This document shows positions 38,286 to 51,642 of a stretch of 64,000 nt of DNA, one piece after another. This DNA is from Pochonia chlamydosporia 170 (lineage: Eukaryota > Ascomycota > Sordariomycetes > Hypocreales > Clavicipitaceae). Below the pieces are notes generated by a model. That model had not been told where the DNA came from. It saw only the letters and a program-made list of their open reading frames with translations, and ran no database searches. How positions within the stretch are numbered: position 1 is the stretch's first letter; each line of letters opens with the position of its first letter. The stretch spans positions 5,642,001 through 5,706,000 of the forward strand of contig NC_035790.1 of NCBI RefSeq assembly GCF_001653235.2, written 5' to 3'. Both the position numbers and the translations under genes were made by a program.

Positions 38286-40408
38286 ATGGCCCCCAGGGAA
38301 GGAGCGCACCGATCCTCTCGTCGGAGACCGGCCGAAGGAACGGGCGAATCACCCAAACGACATCAGCACAGGAAAAAGAGACCGACCACGAGAAGGCCGG
38401 CGGCGGCGTCAAATCCTGAAGAAATCAGGGAAGAAAGACGGCACCGGCGAGGGTCGTCTTCACAAAATCTTTCTTCGGGAGCTTTGGCGCAATTGAATAG
38501 AGATAATGAACGACGCAAGCATAGGGCAGAGAAGGAGCGGCGGAGGCGGCAGAGAGGAGAATATCACGAAGTAGACACGACGCCCCGTTCGACACCGCAA
38601 AAAGCGCGCAAACATCACAAGAGCAAGAAGAGGAGGGTTGTGAGTGGTGCAATCATGGAGGAGGGAAGGGCGGGAAAGTCGGGGCTGAGGGGAGGTGGTA
38701 GTTGGGGCGATTATGAGTATGAGAAGGAGGAGCTGTATCGCCATCATAAGAAAAAGAAGTCAAAAAAGAAGCTCTGTAAGTCGTGCGGAGTGTGGCTTTG
38801 GCATGGCCTTTGCTAACGAAGGTTGTAGGGATAATTCTCGGCGCTGTCAGCGTCGTGTTACTCATCATCATCGTTGTTGTGGCTGTGGTTGTCACCAAGA
38901 AGAATAGCGATGGCGACTCATCATCCAAATCATCTTCACTGGATGGAAAAGATCCAAATGAAGTTCCGGCCAAGTGGAAGAATACATATCTCGATCCGTG
39001 GAGTTGGAAAACAACCACCGATTTTAACGTTACCTTCACGGATCAAATGATGGGTGGGCTGCCTTTGATGGGTCTATTTACTGACTGGGACGACTCAGCA
39101 AAGGCAAACGACAAGGTCCCAGCGTTAAATGAGGCTTGGGGTTCGTACGGGAATCGACCGGCGCGGGGAGTCAATCTAGGGGGTTGGCTATCACTAGAGC
39201 CTTTTATCACACCGTCCCTCTTCAACTACAATCTTCAAATGGGCATCATTGACGAATGGACGCTTTGCAAACACCTTGGCGGCTCAGCTGCAAGCACTTT
39301 GGAAAATCACTACGCCACATTTGTGACGGAAGACACGTTCAAAGCCATTGCCGCGGCCGGCCTCGACCACGTACGGATTCCATTTTCCTACTGGGCGGTT
39401 GAAGTTTACGACAGTGATCCATATGTGTTTCGAACATCATGGCGGTACCTCCTGAGGGGAATCGAGTGGGCGAGAAAGTATGGTCTCCGGGTTAACCTCG
39501 ATCTTCACGGACTGCCAGGGAGTCAAAACGGCTGGAACCACAGCGGCCGATGGGGAGCTATAGGATGGCTCAATGGTACCAACGGACAGCTCAATGCTCA
39601 AAGATCACTGGATGTCCATGACAAGCTCACGCAATTCTTCAGCCAAGACCGCTATAAAAACATCCTCACTCACTACGGATTAGCCAACGAACCGCGAATG
39701 ACCATGTTGAAGACGGCAGATGTCATCAAGTGGACAGAAGATGCATACAAGATTGTGCGGAAGAACGGAGTGAAGGCATTGGTTATTTTTGGTGACGGCT
39801 TCATGGGTCTCGACAATTGGCAGGGTCTGATGACAGGCTACGACGACATGGTACTCGACGTGCACCAGTATGTGATTTTCAACGAGAATCAAATCGACTT
39901 CACGCACCAAAAGAAGATCCAGTACGCCTGCACGGGATGGACGCAACAAACGCAGCAAAGCATGGACCGCAAAACGGGATATGGACCAACCCTGTTCGCA
40001 GAATGGTCCCAGGCAGACACAGACTGCGCGAAACATTTGACAAACGTAGGCTGGGGAAATCGCTGGGAGGGAACACTCAACACGGGAGACAAGAGCACAT
40101 CGGTGCTGACGCCGCGTTGTCCCACAAAGGACAGCAGTTGTTCATGTGCCAAGGCCAACGCAGATCCCAGCCAGTACAGCGACCAGTACAAGAAGTTTCT
40201 CCAGATGTTTGCGGAAGCACAGATGCACAGCTTCGAAAAGGGCTGGGGCTGGTGGTATTGGACTTGGAAGACGGAGAGTGCGCCCTTGTGGAGTTATGAG
40301 GCGGCTCTGCAAGCAGGAATCATGCCGACCAAGGCGTATAGTCGGGATTTTAACTGCGATGTCGATGTTCCTGATTTTTCTAAGAGTGGGTTACCGGAGA
40401 ACTATTAG
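38286..40408 (+). CDS. Membrane-anchored GH5 exo-1,3-beta-glucanase (exgD-like)
   Basis: Glycoside hydrolase family 5 enzyme trimming beta-1,3-glucan at the cell surface. Exons 38286-38775 and 38829-40408 give 689 aa. The first 163 residues are a very basic, Arg/Lys/His/Ser-rich cytosolic region; a single transmembrane helix (about 164-187) follows, making it a type II membrane protein, and the catalytic domain lies outside. Signature segments are RGVNLGGWLSLEPFITP, DHVRIPFSYW, VNLDLHGLPGSQNG, LANEPR with acid/base Glu about 451, and FAEWSQ with nucleophile Glu about 555. Splicing creates the start of the membrane helix (WIILGAV). Aspergillus exgD has the same layout. Several NxS/T sites lie in the extracellular part. 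Confidence 0.93.
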
Positions 40409-41992
40409 GTGATGTTGTAGGATATGAGGTATGTGGAAGACAAGACCGGGAACATGTATATAGTCCTTTGGACATGTGGCATAGCGTCTGTATTTGCATT
40501 TGATAGCGATTACTGGCAGGTCCTTGCATGGGAGAGCGTCTAGGCATAGCTGCTTGGGTACGGATTATAGATAGATGGAGTTTGGGATTTGATGTGCACC
40601 AGCTGGTGTTGCTGGATTTTTACCTAAGTAGTAAGAGATGAATGAAGATATACCGAGCCAAATTGTGCGAATATCACGGCGGTGTGTTCTCGTCCTTGGA
40701 ACAAGGGGGACATAAAAAAAATGAAAGAACGAAAAACAAAAAAAAAAAGAGAGAGAGAAAGGAAAGCCATCACATTGTATTCCAAGAAAGCGGCTTCACT
40801 CCCTGCAACCAAAAGCCACAGAGAAAACGACAGTAGTTTCCGTTCCCCTTTCGGACCAGTAGCCTACCATTCCCTATTCCGAATTTTCTATTCCCGATCT
40901 GGGGCTCGGATTCGCGAGCTGAGTCAGAATTTTCAATGGTTTGCCCTGACATGGACTGTCTTGGCGGGACATGCCGTCGTTCTCCGGGTGGTGCCGAAAG
41001 CAGCACCACCCGAGCAACATTGAATTCAGCGAGATTGATTTCCAGAAGAAATTATCGGTTTCAGCATGAGGATTTAACTGGTTCGGTTTGGTTAGGAGAA
41101 CCAAGGTCCACTGCAGTGATCTTGTGAAGGGCGTTGTTCGCGTTTCGCGACTATCCTGAGGCCGAGTGGTAAACCCGTGTTATGTCCGTTGCATTGTTGG
41201 ATCAGCGTTCCATGTTGAGATGGCAAGTGTTGTTTAACTATGGTCTAGTTTTTAATTATGTTATTAATATGCTAGATTGTTATGACTGGTAATAAGTAGG
41301 TTAATTTTGCAGCATGTATATGCACCTGGTTACAAAACATCCAAGTCGAATTGACAAGATCAAGAACAAGAAGCTAATGAAACCCCCACTGTGACTTGAC
41401 AAATCCAATTCGATCCTATGATGTCGTCCATTTCAATGTTGACTCCAAACATTCAAACTGTTACAAATCGCACCACAATCAACTCATATCAACACTCAGA
41501 AACTACCTAGTTACCAGCAATCTCTCTCTCAATCAACCCATTCCCAAACTCCCACCCACAGTCGTATCTCCGACCCAACCAGCGACGACCCGTACCATAA
41601 ACCAAAGTCCCAAAAAGAGGGTCTCAACCGACTCCATTACTCGCATTTATCAGCAGTTAACTTACCTTGTCCCAATCGGCCGAGCTGGTTTCCGCATGAC
41701 GTGCGGGTAGCGGGAGCAAATCCCCGTCCGAAGCTACAACTAGCGGCGACATTTGAACTTTTTAGCGAAATTCTTGACTGGCAGATCGTATCCCTTGACG
41801 GGTGTGGAAACTACATAACGGACCGGAGACCCGATTTGCAGTTCAACATTGGGCTTGTATTTTTCATCTGCACTAGTTTGCTTGCAAGTTTTGTTTAAAG
41901 CTGTTTTCTAGCATTGTCTTCAAGATTGACTTGGTACCACCAAGAATTGACTGGACTTATTCTTCTGTTTCCAATTTCAGTCAACAGTCAGC
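40409..41992. other. Intergenic region
   Basis: The 3' flank of the GH5 gene (A-rich tract at about 40716-40765) and the promoter/leader of the MFS gene. No gene seen. Confidence 0.5.
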
Positions 41993-44583
41993 ATGGCTAC
42001 CGCCGAAAAACAAGACGACGACAACACAGCCATGTCGGAGAGCACCCTCTCGCACACCCAATCCCGCGCTTCTCAAACTCGTCCTCTCGACAGGATCCGC
42101 TCCCAGAACGGGTACGGCGTCGACGAGGACGACTCATCGCCCAATGATGGCGGTGAAGCACAAAAGGAAACGGCTTCACCTGGCGACGCCAAGGATCCTT
42201 ATGAAGTTGGCTGGGATGGCGGCGACAACGACCCCCTCTGTCCGAGGAGTTTCTCCAAGGGCAGAAAGTGGCTCATAACATTCATCGTCTCTCACGTCAG
42301 TCTATGCGTGTAAGTATCTCATTCACATTTAGTTTCCTATAGCCCGTCCTAACAAGACAAGAACATGCGCCTCCTCCATCTACACATCAACATACACCAA
42401 AATGGAGCCCGAATTCCACAACTCCCGCATCGTCTCTGTCCTCGGCCTGTCCACCTTTGTCCTAGGCATCGCCTTTGGCCCCATGTTTCTCAGTCCGCTC
42501 AGCGAGTTTTACGGTCGTCGACCCATCTACCTCGTCGCATGGACTACATACCTCATCTTTCTGATCCCGCAGACCGTCGCCAAGAACATCGCCACGGTCA
42601 TTGTGTTCCGCTTCTTCGACGGCTTCACGGGCAGTGCCTTTCTGGCAGTTTCTGGAGGCACAGTGGGTGACTTGTTTGCCAGACATGAGCTGCAGGCTCC
42701 GATGGCGCTCTTCTCCGTCTCGCCCTTTGTAGGACCGAGCTTGGGGCCCTTGCTGGGCGGGTTTATCAACTATAATGTGGATTGGCGGTGGACTTATTAT
42801 GTGCTGCTGATTTGGTCGGGCATAGTTTGGCTGGCGGTTGTGTTTGTGGTGCCAGAGACGTATCGTAAGTTTTTTGTCTCTCTTCTCTCCTGGTGGTGTT
42901 TCTTGATCCCCTGTTATTTTTGTCTGTCTCTCGTCTGGAGTGCACCATGTTTCGGATCTTGTCTGCACGACAAGGCCAAGGTTTCAGTTCGGTTCATTGC
43001 ATTGCATCAACGCTTGTCTTAGACAACTGGCACAGGCGGGTACGGGACTAACAAGCTTTTTGTGGTTTTTCCAAAATGACAGATCCGATTCTACTGCGAA
43101 ACAAGGCCAAGAAGCTACGCAAAGACACTGGAGATGATAGATGGCTTGCTCCATCGGAAAAAGTGCAAAAGTCGGTGGTGCGGGCTGTTGGGCGGTCGTT
43201 GCGACGGCCCTTTGAACTGCTCATTTTTGAGCCCATGTGCTTGAACCTCTGCCTTTTTTCGGCCCTGTTGCTGGGAATTTTGTATCTCTTCTTTGGTGCC
43301 TTCCCGTTGGTGTTCAGTACGAATCACGGATTCAACACCTGGCAAGTTGGCATGTCGTTCATGGGCATATTGGTAGGCATGATGCTTGGCGTGACGACTG
43401 ACCCGATATGGTATCGTATTCGTACGAGACTGGTCCAGAAGCTCGAGGCAGAGACAGGAGTTCCAGGAGCCAGTGAGCCCGAGTTTCGACTTCCGCCGGC
43501 CATTATGGGGGCGTTTCTTGTTCCGGCTGGTATATTCATGTTTGGATGGTCTACGTATCCGTGGGTCCATTGGATAGTGCCTATTATTGGATCATCCATC
43601 TTTGCCGTTGGGTATGTTCAATTTCTTCTCCCTTCGTTTATGACCATTATCAAGCCGGCTTGTTGCACGACGTTTGCTCTTCTTAAACACAAGACTGAAG
43701 GCGGTGTGGTTTCGATGAGGACATGATCCTCCTGCTTTTGATATACAAGGCAGAACGCTGTCACTTTGGCAATTCTCTCTCTAGATATCGGATCACACCG
43801 TCTCACTCGGCCGACCTTCAGACCCAAAGGATCTGTCGTGGCCACGTTTTAGAAGAACACTGCAGAACTGCATGGCCGCATGGGCCGAATCCTGCCAAGA
43901 GACCTCATCGGAGTGGCTTTAGTCACGTCTTTGTCAGGCGCCTTTCAGACCTTGGGGAGGCCAATTGGCATTGTCGTAACGTCTGTCCTTTTCGATCTGT
44001 ACGAGGTGGCTAACCCTTTTGGCGCCATTGTCTAGAAATGTTTTGCTCTTCACTGGTATCTTTACCTTCCTCGTAAGTCTAAACTCGAAATCCATTGGTT
44101 GCTGCATATTACTGCCCGAACCAAGAAGCCCTGCCCATCGAATGGACTGGAGAGGACTGGACCTTGGCTAACGAGAACACCTTGTTCTTGGGATCAGGTC
44201 GATGCGTATCCGCTGTACGCCGCAAGCGCACTAGCTGCCAACGCCTTTGTGCGATGTCTGTTTGCCGGTACGTTGGACAAGTTACGAAGAGACTCCTGCG
44301 AGATGGAACCCCCAGGCCAGGCCCGGCCCCTCGCGGAGAGTTTTCGGGAAGCATGAATACCCTGTGGTAGATCGCAGGTGGACATGTTGTATCTCATGAG
44401 CTAACCTATTTGTGTATTCCAGCCGCATTCCCATTATTTGGCGTTCAGATGTACGAGAAACTTGGCTATCAATGGGCATCGTCACTTTTGGCCTTCTTGA
44501 TGGTGGCCATGGTTCCATTCCCCTACATCTTCTTCCGCTACGGCAAAAGAATACGGAGCAAGAGCAGATACGCAAAGTCATGA
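41993..44583 (+). CDS. MFS multidrug/polyamine-type transporter (DHA1 family)
   Basis: Proton antiporter of the 12-helix DHA1 group; substrate not predictable. Exons 41993-42309, 42362-42864, 43083-43611, 44036-44072, 44198-44267 and 44423-44583 join in frame to 538 aa. A polar 95-residue N-terminus precedes helix 1. The loop 2-3 motif is [14 protein letters not shown]5 motif-C region is [31 protein letters not shown] marks the central loop, typical of this subgroup. TM9-12 are rebuilt only by splicing: FTGIFTFL, then [20 protein letters not shown], then [26 protein letters not shown]. The gene therefore looks intact although no single open frame shows it. Intron 3 is 424 nt, far longer than its neighbours, and introns 2, 4 and 5 (218, 126, 155 nt) are also long for this window. 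Confidence 0.88.
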
Positions 44584-47500
44584 AACTACATCATTTTGTC
44601 AGCATGTGCTAGCTTCCCCGGGGTGTTAATGATGGGTGTCCATGTCTGCTGGGAGCCCAAGTACATGGGCCGAGGCCCCGCATCTCCTATGGCATGCCTT
44701 ACAGAAAATGTATTTCTGCCGTCAGTCACAAGGTCGGTGGACCAAGGAGACATCCGGCGTAAAAGTCATGTCAAGGGTCATTAGCCAGCCTGCCAGCCAT
44801 CTCCGCATATTCAATGTTTCAAGGTTCCTGGGGCTAGCACGCGGGCCGAATCGCTCTCGCAGCTGGTGAAAGCCTCCGGCCAGACGGGGCCTTGGGTCTG
44901 AGATTTGACATTCTTATTAATGTCAAATGTCTGATTGCTGTGTAGCCTTGACCGCCTGTGATGACGAAGAGAAGCAGCAAAACACATCACCGTACATGGC
45001 TGGTTGGACGACGAGTCCTGCTGGTCATGGCGTCACGGCAGTCTGCATGGTCGAAGCAACGTTGGCTTGACCTGCCTTGCCAGCCATTTGTGACCTGTTG
45101 ATGTGTTATTGTCACACATTTGTCTTGTGGACAGTATGGGGGGCTATTCCCGCCGTGCGACCGGGCTTGCATGTGAAGCATCTCAAAGTGCCAACATTTT
45201 GAAGGCGTTGCAGGCCCATGGATCAAACAGAGAGGCTTTGACGGATGGGCAAACGGAAGACGAATGCGGCGAAGATTCCGATGCATCCCAGGCAACCCAA
45301 ACAAAGTCTAGAAGAGTGGTGTTCGGCGACACGGACAAGAAAAGGAAACACAACACAGGAAACACGGGCATCATCTTGGGCTGCAGCATGCAGCTTGGTA
45401 CAGTTCGGCTTCTCGGCTATCCCCAGGTCTGTACATCGTTCGTTGGCCTTGGATGAGAGGTCAAAAGTCCCGGGTTGAGGGAACTTGGTCCAAGGATGAG
45501 GCCAGAGATGGCTCTGCACATGGTCATCTGGCTTGTTGGCGCACGCAGGTGATGGTCAATTGTTGCAGTGGATTTGGCTCACACCCAGAATAAGGATCTT
45601 AAAGCTCGTCCTGCATTGATCGGTCGCTCGCGTGCGTTTCAGGACGGGGACGGCCGCGGCAGTGGTCCAAAGTCCAGACTTATTTGCATTGGAGCAATGG
45701 CGCCGACTAATAATAGAATAGATGTCTGGTGAAATAAACTTGCTCCTGTGTGCGGAATCCTAGACATATCCATGGCCGATCGATGGTGCCAATTGGCCTG
45801 TATCTTCGTGTTGCGCCCAATTTGTTTTGTACCGCCGCCGCCAAATAAATCATGCCCTTGTCGCCGGCACAGAGAACAGGCGGATGGTCGCCACGACTCC
45901 TGCAGAACACCAGAACACCGCAACACCGGTGCGCCGCTGATTTCTCGCCTTGGAAGCTGGGAGAGAAAGTGACCTGTAACATTAAACCTGACAACTTGAT
46001 GGTCGCGGATGTGGTGCATCAACGTCATCGCAATCAGCCGCCAAAATGAAGCTCAAATTGTGTACTTTGCGAGAGCGCGAGCGTGGCAATTGGGCTGCAT
46101 GAATTTTATCAGATGCGATGCATGCTTCAGTTCGTCGCCAAGTTTGACCGGTTCTTGGCCACATCTCTTGGTGGATGGTTTGAGGCGTCAGCCCTTGCAG
46201 GTAATTAATTCAAGTTCCCTTTGAATAAAGTAGAGTGCTGCAACTCCCTACCACGCTACCTTACCTTTGCATGTTGTCGTCTGAACATCTATGCAGATTG
46301 TCAAGCCACGTAATAAATTTCCACCCCATCTCATCGGGCAGCCAAAAGGTGAGGTTCATTCTTTTTGGTAACGAAGAGCCAGCACAAGGGCGAGGAGCAG
46401 AATGAACCAGCTTTGAAGTCAGTCGATGCTTCAATATCTGCAATTGAGAATCCGTGAGTCAAAGCAACGTGAAAAAAATGCCCGCACGCAACTTTAGAAC
46501 AGAGGGAAGTTGCAAGTGACTTGGCCTGGCTTCCAAGTTGCCGTCCCTCAGCTTCGCCCCACCTCGCTTCCCAAGTGCAAGGTACCTGACATGCGGCTCT
46601 GTTCCAGCGCATGGGCTTGGTAGCCGCTACATCTGAAACAGCCTCGGGCCAGTCAGAACAAAGCTGATTTCCAAACGGGAACCCCTCCATTGCCCAGTGT
46701 CCAAGCAAGTGCATGCAAGTGTGGCCTGGTCCATGTGTGGTGCAATTGCAAATCGGAAATGACAATTGTCCCATCAAGCAGCACCCACCACCTCGACAAC
46801 TTCAGCGAAACCACCAACAGCCAGCCAGAGGACGACCGAAAGCCGTAACGCTCAGCAATCTGGGACCCATCCCAACCCTGACAGCCACATTTCCGGGGGA
46901 GGACCACAAGCCAATGTTCGGACGGAAAGTCTGCGAAAGCGGAGCGTCAGCTCTGCCCTTTGGCTGCACATTCAGGTCTGGGTCGAGTGACCCAATGCAA
47001 GGCCCTGCGGTCTGTTGGTCGTGGTTGGAAACGAAGAGAAAAACCCCGCAGTCAGTCTTGGTATACGCAGCATTCGCTTGCCATTGCAACAGCCAGCGGG
47101 AGCATGACGGATGCGAACAATGGCATAGTTGCAGGATCAAACGACGAAGACTGCTAGACATGAACATGTCAATCGCTGTTGCTCCATCTCCGTCCCAGAA
47201 AACTTGTCAGGCAAATGCTCTTGTGTGCATGTGGTCTGGTCTTTGCTCAAGCCTTGCTGTGGAGGAAGTGGATGGACGCTGGGATTCCCCACTTGACGCA
47301 TTTCTCAGAAGCCAAACCGCCTGCATTTTCGTTGGAGCTTGTTGGGGCTGACTGGAGCACTTGACTCGACCAGGCAGCCGCTAGTGACAGCTGCGCCGCT
47401 CTTGCCTTGAACCGCCAAGCAAGTCTGGTTAGTCCTGCTTGTCCATCACTTGGATGGAAAGTGCGATGCCCATTTCTGGTCCCCATCACGTAAAAAACCA

Positions 47501-47812
47501 GACGCCAAACCAGCCAGCCAGCCAGCCAGCCCAGCAAGCCCAGCAAGCCCTCCGGTTGAGACCCCGACCCAAGTGCAGCGCAATTAATTGTCCAGTCTCT
47601 CGTCTGCGTGCTCATCAAAAAGCTTGACTCAACTCCATCACCATGTCTTCAACCTGACGAGCACAGGGTTATCCTTATTCTTTTCCTTGTGCGTTTTTTG
47701 TGGGAGAACATTGTGCCTGACCTGACTGCACGCCGTGGGAACGCATTCTTCTTGTCTGGTTGCTTGCCCAATCTGGTCCAGCGTCTGCTTTGGCCCTTGT
47801 CGACGTCACAGA

Positions 47813-47840
47813 GCATTGCAAGCATTGCAAGCACTGCAAG
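47813..47840. repeat. Three-copy 9-bp tandem repeat
   Basis: Two exact copies of GCATTGCAA and one with a C for T, in the presumed leader region of acuK. Confidence 0.8.
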
Positions 47841-48115
47841 CTTCTGCTCTACCAGATCAGACCTCAGCCAGCTTGTGCCTCTGCCTTTCGCATGTCTCCT
47901 CGGCTACGCGCGACTGTCGGCTATTCTGCCTCGACCCAGGTCCCGTCTGGTCACCAACAAACCTCAACTACCTAGGTAGTCGTGTGCGCCGCACACCCTC
48001 GACACCTTCTTTGCTTCAGCATCTCTTCTGAATGTCAATGCTGCAAACGCAGCAGACATAGAGACTTGCTGACAAGCACATGGCCCACGGGTAGCTGCGT
48101 GTGACTGAGTGCCAT

Positions 48116-48138
48116 CGCCGCCGCCGCCGCCGCCGCCC
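48116..48138. repeat. GCC/CGC trinucleotide repeat
   Basis: About seven uninterrupted CGC triplets in non-coding DNA roughly 0.9 kb upstream of the acuK start. Confidence 0.85.
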
Positions 48139-49051
48139 TTCCGGACTACAACATCGACAACCACGCCTGGTGTATCGTACTCCCGTCGAGTCGCAAATAA
48201 CAACCAAGAAAATCTCCACTCCATCAGCTCAAAATCAAGACTCTGGCGATGCTCAGGCTTTTATTTGAGCATCCACATTGACCAATATACAGCCAATTCC
48301 AGGCTTGCTTTCATGCATGCTTCGAAGCCCAATACATCATACTTGACCCTCTGACCTCCGCCCTCGTCGCACACGAACGCCTCGCTTTCTCTTCACCGTA
48401 CCCTCCATTGGATATCCTTGATCCAAGAGCCGTGAGGGATTAAACGAGTCGCTCTACAATTGAATACTTGGCCTCACTTTCGGCACTACAACTGACCCAT
48501 CTACCGGGAAGCCACAGTGCTCATCTGCTTTGGCCGCGCTCCCCAACCCAGGCTCGCCCGTCCACCGACTTGAACCGCTCGGCCGAAATAATTTCCAAGA
48601 CGACATTGGCGTTTTCCTCTCGCTCGCTCGCTCTTCCTCTCTTGCCTGCCTGTCTCAGCCGGCGCAGCTGTGTTCACCGAATAATCAAGGGTGTTTACCT
48701 TGACCCGTAGTCAACCGCTCGTAGGAAGGAGTGTCTATCGAGGGCGCACCGACAAGAACTTCGCATACACCAGAACTTCGCATACACCAGCTAGAATAGT
48801 TTGGCACCAGTAGTCCAACACACGGTGCAAGCTGTGTAACGGGGGCGCATAGTGGTGTGGTTCTTGCGCGCAAGGATTCAATACGTTATAGCAAGTGGCA
48901 GCAGGGTCAGCGCTGATTTGCCTGCCGCTATCTTGCTCGTGTGGGAGTAAGAGCTCATTATAGGGAGCTGCAGGGGGGTTGGACTTGTGGTTAACCAATT
49001 TGACCGTTGTGCCAGGACTGTAGGCCCTGGGCCTATATAAACATAGCCAAG

Positions 49052-51207
49052 ATGCCCAACGAAGTTGAGGACAATAGTGCCGATTTGTCAGACCATCTGA
49101 CTGATAATGAGGACGAGAACGAGTCCCCAAGCAAGGACGACGACAAGATGACTGATGCTAAGAAGAAGTATGACCCCAAGGATCCCCAACGACCTAGGAG
49201 AAAGAAGGCTCGTAGAGCTTGCTTTGCTTGTCAGAGGGCTCACTTAACATGCGGTAAGTCTCCTTTGACCCTGTGAGTTGTGACATGATTACAGCACTTT
49301 GAGTCCACTCTACGAGAAGGATCAAGTTGCCTCAAGATAAATCCGTTCATTATCATGTGCCAGAGACACAACAGGTCAGGATTGAAGCTAATACGATGTG
49401 TATAGGGGATGAGCGGCCGTGTAAGCGTTGTATTAAGCGTGGTTTGGCCGACGCATGTCAAGATGGCGTGCGTAAGAAGGCTAAATATCTCCACGATGCG
49501 CCGCCTGAAGCGCTACGACCCGTACTTGGGCCCAACTATGACCCAGACGCTGACCGTGTCCGAACCAACGGTCAACGACAAAACTCAACCCAGTCCGACA
49601 CGGTATCTCCGGTGACGGGAGGCAATGCCTTCCTCCCTCAAAGTAATGGGGCGTCATTTCCTGTCTTCTCAGCTGCTAATCAACCGCAAGTCGGCATGTC
49701 AGACAGTCTGCCATTCAATACACAAGGGCCATCGACCTTCCAGGCCAATGCACAGGCGCCGGGGCCACAAATAGATAATATGATGCAGGGCAATGCTCTG
49801 GATTTCAACGCTTTGTTTGACCCGAGCAACCCAGCACTATACAACTTTGACTTGGAAGGCCTCAACTTTGGCAGTCAGTATGCGGGGTGGGAGTTTGGTA
49901 TATTGAATAAGATGGGATTGGCCGCAGAAACACCTCCGCGAGAAAACTCTATCTCGGCTACGCCAACGACCGAGGCTAACTATGCCGCCTTGTTTGGTAA
50001 TGGGCCAAACCAACCGTTTGATACTATGATGGCGGGAAGCGATTACTCTGGGGTGGATTCCAACAACAACATTTACACCCAAGGCAACCTGCAACACGGC
50101 CTGCCACATGCATATGCTATTGCAGCGGGACCAAACAGTCTTGCCAGCCCCAGTACGGATGCTACTGCGAGCCCGCAGGCAGGGCTCGATGGATCGCCAC
50201 ACACGACATTTAACAACTTGCCGAGTGTAGCGAGCGCAAACCGAATGAAGCCCAAGCAGGACAAGATCTCACAAATTCTCATGGGAAAGAGACAGCGAGA
50301 CTCTGCCTCTGTTTATGCCAACGTCAAGGAGCCATATCCTTACACAGCCGGGTTTCACAACATGGTGTCTGTTATTAAGCACCGGCTGCCGATGAATAAG
50401 CTTGTCACGATTGCGAGGTCATTGGGAGAGATTCGCCCCTCCTTCATTGCGTGTACAAAGGATTTGACGAGGGAAGATTTGCTGTTCATGGAGAAATGCT
50501 TCCAGCGTACGCTTTTTGAATTTGATGACTTTCTACAACACTGCTGTGCGCCGACGATTGTATGCCGGCGCTCGGGTGAGGTTGCTGCAGTCAACAAGGA
50601 GTTTACAGCTTTGACAGGTTGGACAAAGGACGTGCTCCTTGGAAAAGAGCCGAACCGAAACGTGTTTGTTGGACCAACACCGCAGGGATCTGATGACGGG
50701 ACGGAAGGTAACACACGGTCGGATGCCACGACACCACGGCTCAAGAATGCGACCCTGGAGCCGAATGGTGGGAGACCCCAGCCCGTGTTCCTAGCAGAAT
50801 TACTGGATGATGACAGTGTTGTTCAATTTTACCGCGACTTTGCGCAACTTGCTTTTGAGGACAGTCGAGGCAAGGTTCAGAGAAGCTGCAGCCTAATCAA
50901 GTACCGGACGCAAGAGATGCTGGACGGCAAAGAGGCGCCAACGCAGCGAGACCGAACGGGTATTCTCAGCAGTCGTGTCACCAAGATTGACAGCGAACAT
51001 GGCATCTCCCGCATCGAGAAGGATGGCAAGGTTAACTGCACATATTGCTGGACAATTAAGCGAGACGTGTTTGATATCCCCATGATGATTATAATGAATG
51101 TAAGTTGAGTGGCTTTACTTTGCAAAAATCCGAAACAGGTGTACTGACCAAGGCAGTTTTTACCTCGGTATTATCCGAACCAAGAACCCCACCAGCTTGC
51201 TGTATAG
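49052..51207 (+). CDS. acuK: Zn2Cys6 transcription activator of gluconeogenesis (AcuK-like)
   Basis: Nuclear regulator that with AcuM activates PEP carboxykinase and fructose-1,6-bisphosphatase genes in Aspergillus during growth on gluconeogenic carbon sources. Exons 49052-49253, 49406-51099 and 51157-51207 give 648 aa. An acidic N-terminus leads to a basic patch ([10 protein letters not shown]) and the zinc cluster, [11 protein letters not shown] completed after the phase-1 intron by [13 protein letters not shown] (six Cys, about residues 57-84). A long Asn/Gln/Pro-rich middle follows, then a PAS-like domain from about residue 400 ([20 protein letters not shown]) and the conserved C-terminal MMIIMN, to which exon 3 adds FLPRYYP. 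Intron 1 interrupts the zinc cluster, so an unspliced message cannot give a working regulator. Confidence 0.92.
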
Positions 51208-51642
51208 TTGCAGGTAGTGAGTGTTCTGTATATATGTGCATGGATGGTGTCGTTTCTTCTTCTTTTTTTTATACTTACCTCTATTCTCTTTTTTGGACAA
51301 TGAGTTCATCTCGTTTTGGTATTCGGATTGGGGGTCTATTGGGGCAACAAGGAGCATTGGTCCCTGTGAAGTTCGACTGGCAGAGCCATGTCAAGGAAAG
51401 AAGATGTAGATACGTGGATGAAGTTTACGATACCCGCGATCTTGTACACGCCGTACAATACAACTGCTGCACAAGCATTCATAAAATGTGTCGTTGTCTA
51501 TTCAAGTGACGTTCATCCAGCCCACACTTGTAATCATCCAAGGTCTAACCTCCCACCATCCACCAAATCAAATATCCTCTACTGTCTATCCTCGTCTATA
51601 CATCTCTCTCATATCACCTAACCTCGACCCCAAGATCAACAA
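51208..51642. other. Intergenic region between convergent genes
   Basis: Shared 3' flank of acuK (+) and riboflavin kinase (-). T-rich at about 51259-51272. Nothing else seen. Confidence 0.5.

Larger units (their letters stand above)
44584..49051. other. Gene-free region upstream of acuK
   Basis: About 4.5 kb without a supportable gene; probably MFS 3' flank followed by promoter and long 5' leader of acuK. Short tandem repeats lie at 47511-47550 (CAGC/CAGCAAGCC type), 47813-47840 (three copies of a GCATTGCAA 9-mer) and 48116-48138 (GCC triplets). Confidence 0.5.

Noticed and set aside
43612..44035. Reading the MFS gene as a pseudogene because its C-terminal half lacks one long ORF
   Set aside because: Six exons with good splice sites join in frame and restore family sequence through TM12, so the gene is considered intact.
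49032..49041. TATATAA motif just before the acuK start codon
   Set aside because: Only about 12 nt from ATG 49052, too close to act as a TATA box for that start.
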